Part shown: positions 14,731 through 24,160 of the stretch, one piece after another | How positions within the stretch are numbered: position 1 is the stretch's first letter | How the letters are laid out: each line of letters opens with the position of its first letter | Origin: Bacillota bacterium | Lineage (GTDB): Bacteria > Bacillota > Dethiobacteria > Dethiobacterales > Dethiobacteraceae | Direction of reading: 5' to 3' | Assembly: GCA_012800795.1 (NCBI GenBank) | Contig: JAAZIQ010000001.1 | Coordinates: 1-39,868 of the forward strand | Length of the DNA stretch: 39,868 nt | Notes under the pieces: model-generated | Told to the model about the DNA's origin: nothing | Databases searched by the model: none | What the model saw: the letters and a program-made list of their open reading frames with translations, nothing else | Translations under genes and position numbers: made by a program

Positions 14731-15591
14731 CTAGTAGGGTGATTTGGGCAGACCAAGGCGAAATTTGCCCCTAGTTTCTAAACCTCCCACCCCGTCTAAA
14801 CCGGTAATAGAGTTTTTAATAACCTCAAAAATATTAACCGATTCATTAATTGAAGTATAGGCCACCTTTTCGGCAATGAAAACGGGATCTAAGGCATGAA
14901 TCAAAACTCGCTGCGGTGAACTGGCGAAGTTTGCTCCGGCCGCTAAAATTTCTTCATAATGCGATTGGCAAGCACCGGCGAAAATGACCAAATCGTCTTT
15001 ACCCGGCTCATACTGTCGGGCTTTATATACCGCCTCTACAAAATAACGGGAAGTACGGTAGTTATTCAAATCCGTAAAATCATTATTTTTATTTTTCAGA
15101 TAAGCATCATGACCGGTCATAATTAGAATATCGGGACGATGCCGATGCAATAATTGCCAAACACGGGCAGGCTGCTCCTTTTCCGGAACGTAAACTCCTA
15201 CCGCATCAATCTCCAGTGCATGGTAAGCTTTCATACATTCATTTAAATATTCATGGTCACCATCTAGATGCAGAATTTTCCCCGGCAGAGAAAAAAACTC
15301 TTCCGCTTCTTTCATTCCGGATGCAGCACGTAACTGCTCCCGCTCCAGGTTGCGCCTGCGGTAAACTTTGCGAATACATTCTTTGCGCACTTCGTCGGAC
15401 TGCTGGCGATATTTTTGGATAGCCTGCGGCTCGGGATATACCAAATCGGAAAGTTCAGCATCTGCCAAAAGTCTCATATCTAAACCTTTCAGCAGCGCAA
15501 TCCGCTTTTTCTTGTCAATTTCAACAATTTTAAACAAGATATCCATGCCATATGATTTGCGCCCCACTATCTCGCCTACGGCAAAAGACAT
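14731..15591 (-). CDS. yabG: Sporulation-specific protease YabG
   Basis: A 286-residue protein of the YabG family (about 290 residues in Bacillus), a Cys protease that trims coat proteins and, in C. difficile, activates germination factors. Visible conserved parts are the N-terminal beta-barrel region VGEIVGRKSYGMDILFKIVEI, HLDGDHEYLNECMKAY, ILIMTGHDAYLK (candidate catalytic His) and FAGACQSHYEEIL (candidate Cys). The C-terminus GLDGVGGLETRGKFRLGLP is typical. The ATG at 15591 has AAAGGCAGGTG upstream. A sigma-K-type promoter precedes it, as known for B. subtilis yabG. Confidence 0.95.
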   Translation of the reverse strand: MSFAVGEIVGRKSYGMDILFKIVEIDKKKRIALLKGLDMRLLADAELSDLVYPEPQAIQKYRQQSDEVRKECIRKVYRRRNLEREQLRAASGMKEAEEFFSLPGKILHLDGDHEYLNECMKAYHALEIDAVGVYVPEKEQPARVWQLLHRHRPDILIMTGHDAYLKNKNNDFTDLNNYRTSRYFVEAVYKARQYEPGKDDLVIFAGACQSHYEEILAAGANFASSPQRVLIHALDPVFIAEKVAYTSINESVNIFEVIKNSITGLDGVGGLETRGKFRLGLPKSPY

Positions 15592-15638
15592 TCTAGCACC
15601 TGCCTTTCCGGTCCTTTTGCCCTATAATTGTTTCAAAT

Positions 15639-15666
15639 TATGTTATGAAAAGTAGGGATAAATTGT
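15639..15666 (-). promoter_or_regulatory. Sigma-K-type promoter of yabG
   Basis: Minus strand: -35 AC (15665-15666), 17-nt spacer, -10 CATAACATA (15639-15647), matching the sigma-K pattern AC-N16/17-CATANNNTA exactly. Confidence 0.6.
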
Positions 15667-15723
15667 TACCCACTGCTCACTCTCCTGCAACCTTCCCTCA
15701 TATAATAAAAGGGAGGTGAAATA

Positions 15724-16530
15724 ATGATTGCTGCCGTTGTTCCGGCACAAAATGAAGAATATCGCCTCGGCCGTGTTTTGGAGCATCTCCTAGCCATTAA
15801 TCTCATTGACAGAATATTTGTTATCCTTAATGGCTCCAATGAACTAACGCAAAAAGAAGCGAAAACTTACTATAATCAGCATAAACAAAATATTGCACTA
15901 GTATCTTTTCCAGAACCTCTCGGCATCGATGTGCCACGAGCTGTGGGCGCCAATCTTGCCTTTTCTGCCGGTGCAGACTATGTTCTTTTTATTGACGGTG
16001 ACATGGTGGGGGAATATGAAGCAGAAGTACGGGAGCTGTTAGAAAAAACAAAACAGCAGCAACTAGATCTGGCTCTTTGTGACTGCTATCCCCATAATTC
16101 TCCTCAGGAACAATATAAGGAAGCACATTTTCATTTTCGCTATTTAGTAAATAAAGAATTGGGACTGTCTACACAAATTAAAATTGCCACACCCTCCCAT
16201 GGACCACATGTCATCTCACGCCGTATGCTTAGTCTTATCCCATGGGCTGATTACGCCGTCCCCCCCACTCTTTTAGTTCATGCTGTCTGGAATAAGTTTA
16301 AAATAGGTCTTGCCGGCTCCATTCCCCATCTTCAATTAGGCTCATCCATTAAAGATCAAACCCATAACAATCTAATTACAGACACTATTATTGGCGATTG
16401 CCTGGAAGCCCTCTGCATGATTCATAATAAACCACGCCAAAGGTACCACGAAGGTAAAATGTATATTGGGTACCACCGGCAGAGACGTTTTGACCTACTA
16501 CAGGAATTTATTGCAGGACGTTCGATGTAA
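15724..16530 (+). CDS. Family 2 glycosyltransferase-like protein
   Basis: A 268-residue GT-A fold protein: N-terminal AAVVPAQNEEYRLGRVLEHL, the nucleotide-sugar region LGIDVPRAVGANLAF and the metal-binding DGD in VLFIDGDMVGEYE. The second half contains a conserved-looking THGPHVISRRML-type segment (PSHGPHVISRRML). GGGAGGTGA lies 4 nt before the ATG. There is no membrane segment. It is a plus-strand gene convergent with the YkuK-like gene and divergent from yabG, so expression during sporulation is possible. Donor, acceptor and product are unknown. Confidence 0.8.
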   Translation: MIAAVVPAQNEEYRLGRVLEHLLAINLIDRIFVILNGSNELTQKEAKTYYNQHKQNIALVSFPEPLGIDVPRAVGANLAFSAGADYVLFIDGDMVGEYEAEVRELLEKTKQQQLDLALCDCYPHNSPQEQYKEAHFHFRYLVNKELGLSTQIKIATPSHGPHVISRRMLSLIPWADYAVPPTLLVHAVWNKFKIGLAGSIPHLQLGSSIKDQTHNNLITDTIIGDCLEALCMIHNKPRQRYHEGKMYIGYHRQRRFDLLQEFIAGRSM

Positions 16531-16558
16531 AAAAATACGCCCTAAAAGGCGTATTTTT
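16531..16558. terminator. Bidirectional terminator
   Basis: AAAAATACGCC (16531-16541)/GGCGTATTTTT (16548-16558), a perfect 11-bp stem with U-tracts on both strands, between the convergent glycosyltransferase and YkuK-like genes. Confidence 0.9.
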
Positions 16559-17030
16559 ATTTTGTATATTTGTCGGCAACTTTACTTGCCCCGTAAGCAT
16601 CCGGCTTTATACAAGCTTGAAAACCGCTGCCGATTACCATCCCCACGACTTCCCTTATCAGCTCTTTTGTTTCTCCTTGTTTGCCTACATCTAAATGAAT
16701 TTCCACATTGAGCCCCTGGTTGCCATTTTCAGCCAGCTTGGCCGTGAGCAAGGTTGCAACTTCTAAGCTAAGGTATGTTTCATAATAAATGCGCTGACGT
16801 ATGCTGTGCATATGGTGTTTGCGCTGGCGACGGAAAAAGTAACGTGCTCCCTTTCCTACACGGTGAATGATAATGGCTGTAACAAAGCAAACACTATCTA
16901 TATAAGACTGTGAGTCGGTACCAATGATTAATTTATTCTGTTCTTCCGGCTGCTCGTCAGCATATGCAGTAATAGCCTTAAAAGTTTCCTCAAAAGAAAG
17001 CCGCCCCTGTGAAGGACTGGTAAACTCCAT
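16557..17030 (-). CDS. YkuK-like (DUF458) ribonuclease H-fold protein
   Basis: A 157-residue protein with KLIIGTDSQSYIDSVCFVTAIIIHRVGKGARYFFRR, the hallmark opening of the YkuK/DUF458 family, predicted to have an RNase H-like fold; GTDSQ would carry a metal-binding Asp and IHLDVGKQGETKELI a second. The biochemical function is unproven. The ATG at 17030 is chosen because AAAGGTG lies 8 nt upstream; the GTG at 17048 lacks a ribosome site. The ribosome site overlaps the ksgA stop, so the gene is coupled to ksgA. Confidence 0.82.
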   Translation of the reverse strand: MEFTSPSQGRLSFEETFKAITAYADEQPEEQNKLIIGTDSQSYIDSVCFVTAIIIHRVGKGARYFFRRQRKHHMHSIRQRIYYETYLSLEVATLLTAKLAENGNQGLNVEIHLDVGKQGETKELIREVVGMVIGSGFQACIKPDAYGASKVADKYTK

Positions 17031-17044
17031 ATAAACTGCACCTT

Positions 17045-17905
17045 TCACTCGTTAGCATTGATTTTATTATAAAACAACTTGGCCAACTCTGCAAATTCCC
17101 GCTCATTAAGAGTTTCTCCACGCCGGGATAAATCAATCCCTGCTCTGCACCCCAACTCGGCTATTTCTGCCTTAGATAATTTAAAGGCAGCCTGCAGTGT
17201 ATTTAGTGCAGTTTTCCGCCGCTGGGCAAAGACAGCATCCACCACCCGAAAAAAACAACTTTCTTCCGCCTCACTTAACATTGTTGTCTGATAGGGCAGC
17301 AATTCAACAACCGCAGAAGTAACTTCAGGCCGCGGGAAAAATACTGTACGCGGCACTTCAAAAGCAATACGGGCCGCAGCACCATAACGGGCAACTACCG
17401 ATAATGTGCCATAATCTTTTCCGCCCGGCGACGCCACCAGGCGCTGGGCAACTTCTTTTTGCACCATACAAACACATTTATTAATATTCCGGCGATATTC
17501 TTTTAACCAGCGATAAAAAAGCGGCGTTGCCACATTATAAGGAAGATTGGCAACAATAATGGGCTTTTCCGCCAACAGCTGCTGATAATCGGCTTTCATG
17601 GCATCCTGATGCAAGATGGTGACGTTATTAAAGCCTGCCAAAGTCTCATTTAAAATCGGCAGTAAACGCTCATCTATCTCCAAGGCAGTAACCTTTCCCG
17701 CCTGCTGTGCCAACTTTTCAGTCAATGCTCCTATTCCCGGACCTATTTCCAAGACAGTATCTTCTTTTGTTAGTTCAGCCACGGCAACAATCTTATTGAG
17801 GATATTTTCATCCACCAAAAAATTTTGCCCCCACTTCTTTCTCAGGCGGATCCCATAACGCGCAAGTAAAGATGAGACGTATGCCGGATTGGTTAACTTG
17901 CTCAC
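17045..17905 (-). CDS. ksgA: 16S rRNA (adenine1518/1519-N6,N6) dimethyltransferase
   Basis: RsmA/KsgA dimethylates two adjacent adenosines in the 3' hairpin of 16S rRNA. The 286-residue protein has KKWGQNFLVDENIL, the SAM loop VLEIGPGIGALTEKLA, NLPYNVATPLFYRWL (catalytic NLPY) and FPRPEVTSAVVEL. The GTG at 17905 is chosen because AAGGAGG lies 6 nt upstream; the upstream in-frame codons overlap that site. RnmV, which precedes ksgA in Bacillus, is not present here; a G5/3D protein gene lies upstream instead. Confidence 0.97.
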   Translation of the reverse strand: MSKLTNPAYVSSLLARYGIRLRKKWGQNFLVDENILNKIVAVAELTKEDTVLEIGPGIGALTEKLAQQAGKVTALEIDERLLPILNETLAGFNNVTILHQDAMKADYQQLLAEKPIIVANLPYNVATPLFYRWLKEYRRNINKCVCMVQKEVAQRLVASPGGKDYGTLSVVARYGAAARIAFEVPRTVFFPRPEVTSAVVELLPYQTTMLSEAEESCFFRVVDAVFAQRRKTALNTLQAAFKLSKAEIAELGCRAGIDLSRRGETLNEREFAELAKLFYNKINANE

Positions 17906-17987
17906 ATTCTTCCTCCTTAAAATCAAGATTAACCATTACTCTTCAGCACTTTGTTTGTACTTTCCTGCCGCCGCAAAAAGGAATGCA

Positions 17988-18017
17988 ACAAAAACAACCG
18001 GGCCTTCCCCGGTTGTT
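17988..18017 (-). terminator. Terminator after the G5/3D gene
   Basis: AACAACCGGG (17993-18002)/CCCGGTTGTT (18008-18017), a 10-bp GC-rich stem, followed on the minus strand by TTTTTG. It touches the stop codon. Confidence 0.88.
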
Positions 18018-18856
18018 TAATCTGTCAGAAAATATACTTTTAACTGCCTGCGGCCAAATCGTAAAGCTTCCTGGTGCGTCGGCAGCAGTAAATCAAGGCG
18101 CTTACCTTTGATCGCACCGCCGGTATCAGCTGCAATGGCAAAACCATAACCGTCAATGTATAAGCTGCTGCCAAGCGGTATAATTTTTGGATCCACAGCC
18201 ACAATGTGCGGCTTGGTGGGGGTGCCGTTACCTGCTATGGCCGGACGGCCGCTGGCAGTTATACCGTCATTATAACTTCCTGTGCAAGCACTGCGCCCTT
18301 TGCTGTCAATGGGACAACCGCATTCGGCAGTACCGGCGCAATATGCTGTCGCCGTAACAACAAAAACTTCCTTAAAATTTAGCAACTGTCCGCTGCGGCT
18401 CATTTTTGTATTGGTACCAATCTCCACAATTTGATCCTGTTTCATACACAGTAAATCAGATTGTACCAATTCCCTTGCAACTTCCACGCCATTTTCCAAA
18501 GTTACTAAATATGTTTCTTCACGTAAACCCTTTTGTCCTTTTTGCAATACTCTGCTTGTACCACGATCAAGTTGTTCATTGTTGCGGCTAATCCGGTGAA
18601 AAGGAATTTCTATCCGGCGTGTCACAAAATATTGCTCCACGCGGCCGGCATTTTCATTACGATCGCGTGAATGCTCCGGCAACTGCCCTGTAGTAAGATC
18701 CAGGACAGCCAAAACTTTTTTCTCTGCCGGGAAAAGAAATTTCCCGTCTAAAGCAAAAAGGAAGAAAGAAATAACTAAAACTGACATAGTTACAATTAAA
18801 GCCTGATAGAAAAACTTTCCCCGGACTTTGTCTATTTTATGGGGAAAAAATTTCAT
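18017..18856 (-). CDS. G5 and 3D domain cell-wall protein
   Basis: A 279-residue membrane-anchored protein. A signal anchor at about 18-37 is followed by a G5 domain (about 85-160, RIEIPFHRISRNN...KGLREETYLVTLENGVEVARELV) and a C-terminal 3D domain (about 165-279) with ATAYCAG, GITASGRPA, VAVDPKIIPLGSSLYIDGYGFAIAADTGGAIKGKRLDLLL. The three Asp of the 3D motif are present. The 3D domain is a double-psi barrel found in lytic transglycosylases such as MltA and in YuiC/YabE. A Cys-rich insert (CAGTAECGCPIDSKGRSAC) interrupts the barrel. A sigma-G-type promoter upstream suggests forespore expression and a role in cortex or germination. GGGAGGAAG precedes the ATG. Confidence 0.87.
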   Translation of the reverse strand: MKFFPHKIDKVRGKFFYQALIVTMSVLVISFFLFALDGKFLFPAEKKVLAVLDLTTGQLPEHSRDRNENAGRVEQYFVTRRIEIPFHRISRNNEQLDRGTSRVLQKGQKGLREETYLVTLENGVEVARELVQSDLLCMKQDQIVEIGTNTKMSRSGQLLNFKEVFVVTATAYCAGTAECGCPIDSKGRSACTGSYNDGITASGRPAIAGNGTPTKPHIVAVDPKIIPLGSSLYIDGYGFAIAADTGGAIKGKRLDLLLPTHQEALRFGRRQLKVYFLTD

Positions 18857-18913
18857 TTAACTTCCTCCCGGTTTTCTGTTGTTTCATACTGCTGTTTTTT
18901 AGCAAGTCTCATT

Positions 18914-18942
18914 TATTATGCCCTTTATAGAAACCTTTATAC
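18914..18942 (-). promoter_or_regulatory. Sigma-G-type promoter of the G5/3D gene
   Basis: Minus strand: -35 GTATA (18938-18942; GHATR), 17-nt spacer, -10 CATAATA (18914-18920; CATHHTA). All specified positions match. A sigma-F reading is also possible because GGGCATAAT overlaps the -10. Confidence 0.6.
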
Positions 18943-18965
18943 CCCGGGAGTAGCGCTTCTAAAAA

Positions 18966-19002
18966 TTAAAAGAGTGCCTCCCAAAAAGAAGGCACTTTTA
19001 AT
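18966..19002 (-). terminator. Terminator after the TIGR01906 gene
   Basis: AAGTGCCTTC pairs with GGGAGGCACT (plus 18973-18982 and 18988-18997, one imperfect pair), then a TTTTAATTTTT tail on the minus strand. Confidence 0.8.
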
Positions 19003-19023
19003 GATGTTTTGTTAAAGCGGAAC

Positions 19024-19698
19024 TTACAGCTGCCTGCTCCGTAGCCTATACTTACCCAAGGCTCCCAACGCTCCAATTAACAGCATGCCAGATACTGAGA
19101 TTAAACCAATGGCTTTAACTATGCTGATAAAAAATTCAATGGGCACCATATTAATTAAAATACTTGTCCGTGGATCCAGAATCCACAAATCATTTGTAAA
19201 AAAAATTTCATGAAAGAGGACAAAATAGCGGTTAAAATCAAAATATAACAGCAATCCTCCCACCAAAGCCAAAATTAAAAAGACTAAGGCGCTAAAGAAT
19301 AAAGTATTAAACAACAACTCTTTCTTTTTTCGCCATAAGGTAAAAAGCAAAATCCCCCCCACCAGCGCACAACTATTGCGCAGAATAATCCCATATTTAA
19401 ATAAAACCCTGACGTCATGCATATGCGCAATTTCACGGGCATTAAAAACCTGCCTTCTTTCGCCTGCTATTTCGCCATAGATAATAAAGTCAGCACGACG
19501 TCCAAATAAATAAGCCTGAATCTCATCTAAAATTCGCATTAGTTCAGAATGTTCGATTTTAGTTTGTTTGGTAACATCATTCTTAATAAACTGCCAAGCA
19601 AAAAAATGGTCATTATTAACCATTATCTGCACACTTGTCAGTACAACGGCTATCGTTAACAACAAAGCAGCCGTCAACTTTAGTAAAAACTCCTGCAT
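19024..19698 (-). CDS. TIGR01906/DUF1461 family integral membrane protein
   Basis: A 224-residue protein with about four hydrophobic segments (6-27, 105-120, 130-152, 190-213). The stretch FVLFHEIFFTNDLWILDPRTSILINMVPIEFFISI is the family signature (HE-x-FF-x-ND-W-x-LDP...L-x-x-MxPxxFF). An extracytoplasmic loop lies between the first two segments. Function is unknown; the family is scattered in Firmicutes and Actinobacteria. AAGGAGAAG precedes the ATG at 19698. It has a strong sigma-A promoter and its own terminator, so it is monocistronic between the two G5-domain genes. Confidence 0.82.
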   Translation of the reverse strand: MQEFLLKLTAALLLTIAVVLTSVQIMVNNDHFFAWQFIKNDVTKQTKIEHSELMRILDEIQAYLFGRRADFIIYGEIAGERRQVFNAREIAHMHDVRVLFKYGIILRNSCALVGGILLFTLWRKKKELLFNTLFFSALVFLILALVGGLLLYFDFNRYFVLFHEIFFTNDLWILDPRTSILINMVPIEFFISIVKAIGLISVSGMLLIGALGALGKYRLRSRQL

Positions 19699-19731
19699 CT
19701 TTCTTCTCCTTAAACATTCCTTGTTTTATTT

Positions 19732-19760
19732 ATTATCAGCTTGTCTTAGGCTGCTGTCAA
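19732..19760 (-). promoter_or_regulatory. Sigma-A promoter of the TIGR01906 gene
   Basis: Minus strand: TTGACA (19755-19760), 17-nt spacer, GATAAT (19732-19737). Confidence 0.75.
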
Positions 19761-19768
19761 GCAGAGAC

Positions 19769-19801
19769 CAAAAAGGACTGCCAGATTTATCGGCAGTCCT
19801 T
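19769..19801 (-). terminator. yabE-like gene terminator
   Basis: AAGGACTGCC (19773-19782)/GGCAGTCCTT (19792-19801), a 10-bp perfect stem, followed on the minus strand by TTTTGG. Confidence 0.85.
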
Positions 19802-20810
19802 AGTTAAGCACTTCTACTTTTACCTTCCCTACGCCGGCTGAAGTTAAGCCGATGGCACGGGCTGCGGCGGCAGAAAGATCAATAATCCGCCCTTTAACAT
19901 GCGGACCAAAATCATTGACCGTGACTTCAACACTGCGGCCGGTTTTCAGATAAGTAACACGCAGTTTCTTGCCGCGCAGCGCTTTATCGGGAAAGGCAGC
20001 CGTATATGCGTTTTTATCATAAACTGCACCATAGCTGGTTCGACAACCATGAAATTTATCACTGTAATAAGAAGCCATGCCCTCATAGACGCGCCCTGCA
20101 GTACCGCCGCGGCTGGCAATAACCGGTACCGGCTTTGTACCAATGGCCACTACGCAATTAACCGGCTTTATTAATTCCTCCTCATTAATTAATTCTCTGC
20201 TTTCTTCTACCCCATCGGCATAAACAACTTGATAAGTTTTTTTCACCAAACCTGGTTTACCTTCAACCTGAACAACCTTACGGCCAGCAGTCAAATTGGG
20301 ATCTTTTTTATGTATGGTTTGAAAAGGAATCTCAACTTCTTCCGTAATTTGTGCAGCTGTCACACGTACAATTTGCACTGTACTGCCCTTGGTTAAAGCA
20401 GAAGAAAGCTCCGGTACCACACGATCGGTTTGTGACAGCTTAATCTGTTCTGCCTGCACTAATTCAGCAACGGTCCTAGCTGTTGAGTAAATTAACTTGG
20501 CTGTACCATCTGCCTTAAGCAGCACCGGTTGTGCACGCTGCAGAAAAATTTCCAATCCGTCAAAAACTGTTGTTTCAGCTGCCGGCTGCAACAAATCACA
20601 GCTGCGGGCGTAAAGCCTGTTTTCGGCTAAAACATCGGCCACAGTTTTCGCTCTGGTAGCAAGGGTGGTTTGTTTGCCGTCTATCTGCAGCACTACAGTC
20701 TTTTCAGCTGTGGCAGCAAACATTATTATGCCGGCAATTAGTAATAAAGCAAAGAGCAATATTACCTTTCCCCATTTGGCGTTTATAATCAATCGGTCGG
20801 GAAAGGCCAT
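19800..20810 (-). CDS. YabE-like DUF348-G5 protein with C-terminal RlpA-like barrel
   Basis: A 336-residue cell-wall protein. A signal anchor (about 15-35) is followed by two DUF348 ubiquitin-like repeats (VVLQIDGKQTTLATRAKTVADVLAEN and the one starting near 95), a G5 domain (about 155-225, EVEIPFQTIHKKDPNL...GKPGLVKKTYQVVYADG) and a C-terminal barrel (about 243-336). The barrel reads GMASYYSDKFHG...AYTAAFPDKALRGKKLRVTYLKTGRSVEVTVNDFGPHVKGRIIDLSAAAARAIG, which is the RlpA pattern rather than the 3D pattern of Bacillus YabE. Its place next to tatD matches yabE synteny. Such proteins resemble resuscitation-promoting factors and probably cut or bind peptidoglycan glycan strands. Confidence 0.87.
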   Translation of the reverse strand: MAFPDRLIINAKWGKVILLFALLLIAGIIMFAATAEKTVVLQIDGKQTTLATRAKTVADVLAENRLYARSCDLLQPAAETTVFDGLEIFLQRAQPVLLKADGTAKLIYSTARTVAELVQAEQIKLSQTDRVVPELSSALTKGSTVQIVRVTAAQITEEVEIPFQTIHKKDPNLTAGRKVVQVEGKPGLVKKTYQVVYADGVEESRELINEEELIKPVNCVVAIGTKPVPVIASRGGTAGRVYEGMASYYSDKFHGCRTSYGAVYDKNAYTAAFPDKALRGKKLRVTYLKTGRSVEVTVNDFGPHVKGRIIDLSAAAARAIGLTSAGVGKVKVEVLN

Positions 20811-20875
20811 GGGTATCCCCTCTTTTCAAATTTAGTATCTATTTTCCATCCTATGGACAAGTTATTTTTTTATGA

Positions 20876-21661
20876 CTATTTGGCAATATTTTTTGTTAAC
20901 GCAAATAATCTTTGCGCATTTTGCGTAGTAATAGCAGCAATTTTATTAAGTTCAAGCTGTCTCAGCTCCGCAATTTTTTCTGCCACATGCACCACATAAG
21001 CCGGCTCATTTCTCCTGCCACGACGGGGGATAGGTGCTAAATAAGGGCAATCGGTTTCAATCAAGATACGTTCCAGCGGCACTTTCTGTGCCACCAGCGG
21101 CAAATCTCCCGGTTTTTTAAAAGTGATAGTACCGGCAAAAGAGATATAGAAGCCAAGTTCTAAACAACGCAGGGCAAAATCTAAATCACCGGAAAAACAA
21201 TGCATTACGCCGCCCACTTCAGCAGCTTTTTCTGCGCGCAAAATGGCTAAAACATCCTCATGGGCATCACGATCGTGAATGATTACAGGCAAGGCCAATT
21301 CCCTGGCCAGCCGTATTTGCTGCCGCAGAGCATGCTCTTGCTGCTTGGGCTCAGAATGGCGATAATAATAATCTAAACCTATCTCTCCTATGGCTACTAC
21401 TTTGGGGTGAGCAGCTAATTTTTTTAAAGATTGCAGGATATTTTGATCAACACTGGATGCTTCATGCGGGTGAATGCCAACGGCAGCAAAAAAATTGTCA
21501 TTATCTGCTGCCAAGGCGATGGCCGCCTCTGATGAGGGCAAATCATAGCCCACATTAATAATTGTGACTACACCGGCGGATTTTGCGCGCGCCACCACTG
21601 CTTCGAAATCTTCACTAAAACGCCTATCTGTCAGGTGTGCATGTGTATCAATGAAAACCAT
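20876..21661 (-). CDS. tatD: TatD family metal-dependent hydrolase
   Basis: A 261-residue amidohydrolase-superfamily nuclease. Metal ligands and signatures are present: FIDTHAHLTDRRF, GEIGLDYYYRHS, PVIIHDRDAHEDVL, GVMHCFSGD and ETDCPYLAPIPRRGRRNEP. TatD proteins are 3'-5' DNA exonucleases. The gene starts one nucleotide after the metG stop codon, an arrangement conserved in Firmicutes (metG-yabD), and is cotranscribed with it. Confidence 0.95.
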   Translation of the reverse strand: MVFIDTHAHLTDRRFSEDFEAVVARAKSAGVVTIINVGYDLPSSEAAIALAADNDNFFAAVGIHPHEASSVDQNILQSLKKLAAHPKVVAIGEIGLDYYYRHSEPKQQEHALRQQIRLARELALPVIIHDRDAHEDVLAILRAEKAAEVGGVMHCFSGDLDFALRCLELGFYISFAGTITFKKPGDLPLVAQKVPLERILIETDCPYLAPIPRRGRRNEPAYVVHVAEKIAELRQLELNKIAAITTQNAQRLFALTKNIAK

Positions 21662-21662
21662 T

Positions 21663-23627
<1,965 letters not shown>

Positions 23628-23670
23628 TCAACTATTTTAGATAAAAGTTATATATGCATATGAATATTTA

Positions 23671-23700
23671 ATTATATCAAACAGCTAATCCGCTGTGCAA
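23671..23700 (-). promoter_or_regulatory. metG-tatD promoter
   Basis: Minus strand: TTGCAC (23695-23700), 18-nt spacer, TATAAT (23671-23676). Confidence 0.6.
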
Positions 23701-23777
23701 GTTTTGTAAAAATCCCCCCTTGATTTACCATTTTAAGATCGAATTTACGTATTTCTTAAAATCTTGAAAAATTATAC

Positions 23778-23806
23778 TTGCTTTATTTGCCAATTACTAG
23801 TATACT
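23778..23806 (+). promoter_or_regulatory. abrB sigma-A promoter
   Basis: Plus strand: TTGCTT (23778-23783), 17-nt spacer, TATACT (23801-23806); the start site should be near 23813. Confidence 0.65.
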
Positions 23807-23812
23807 ATTTTA

Positions 23813-23819
23813 TGTCGAA
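23813..23819 (+). promoter_or_regulatory. Spo0A box (0A box) at the abrB start site
   Basis: TGTCGAA is an exact 0A box, placed at about +1 to +7 of the predicted abrB transcript. In B. subtilis Spo0A-P represses abrB through 0A boxes just downstream of its promoters, so the same control is likely here. Confidence 0.6.
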
Positions 23820-23841
23820 CATTGCAGAACGGGGGGAGTTT

Positions 23842-24090
23842 ATGTTGAAATCTACAGGTATTGTGAGAAAAGTGGATGAGCTTGGGCGTGTTGTAATCCC
23901 CATCGAACTTCGCCGTACACTCGGCATCGATGTTAGAGATTCCTTGGAGATTTATGTAGACAATGAGCGTATAATCTTAAAAAAATATGAGCCCGCTTGC
24001 ATTTTCTGCGGCAATGCCGATCAGGTCAAACATTATAAAGGTCGTATTGTCTGCACCGATTGTATTCAAGAAATGGCTGCAGCAGAATAA
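23842..24090 (+). CDS. abrB: Transition-state regulator AbrB, zinc-ribbon type
   Basis: An 82-residue DNA-binding protein. The N-terminal AbrB/SpoVT swapped-hairpin domain (MLKSTGIVRKVDELGRVVIPIELRRTLGIDVRDSLEIYVD) is nearly the B. subtilis AbrB sequence. The C-terminal part differs from Bacillus: CIFCGNADQVKHYKGRIVCTDC, two CxxC pairs forming a likely zinc ribbon, common in clostridial AbrB. AbrB represses stationary-phase genes during growth. GGGGGGAG stands 3-5 nt before the ATG. It is a plus-strand gene with its own promoter, 0A box and terminator, between metG and rsmI as in Bacillus. Confidence 0.95.
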   Translation: MLKSTGIVRKVDELGRVVIPIELRRTLGIDVRDSLEIYVDNERIILKKYEPACIFCGNADQVKHYKGRIVCTDCIQEMAAAE

Positions 24091-24126
24091 AACTTTTTCA
24101 GAAAGATATTGCTCATAAACCTTTTG

Positions 24127-24160
24127 ATAAGAAAAGCTTATTGCTTTTCTTATTTTTTTG
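24127..24160 (+). terminator. abrB terminator
   Basis: ATAAGAAAAGC/GCTTTTCTTAT (24127-24137/24143-24153) followed by TTTTTTT on the plus strand. It overlaps the rsmI stop codon; on the minus strand the tail is weak. Confidence 0.85.
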
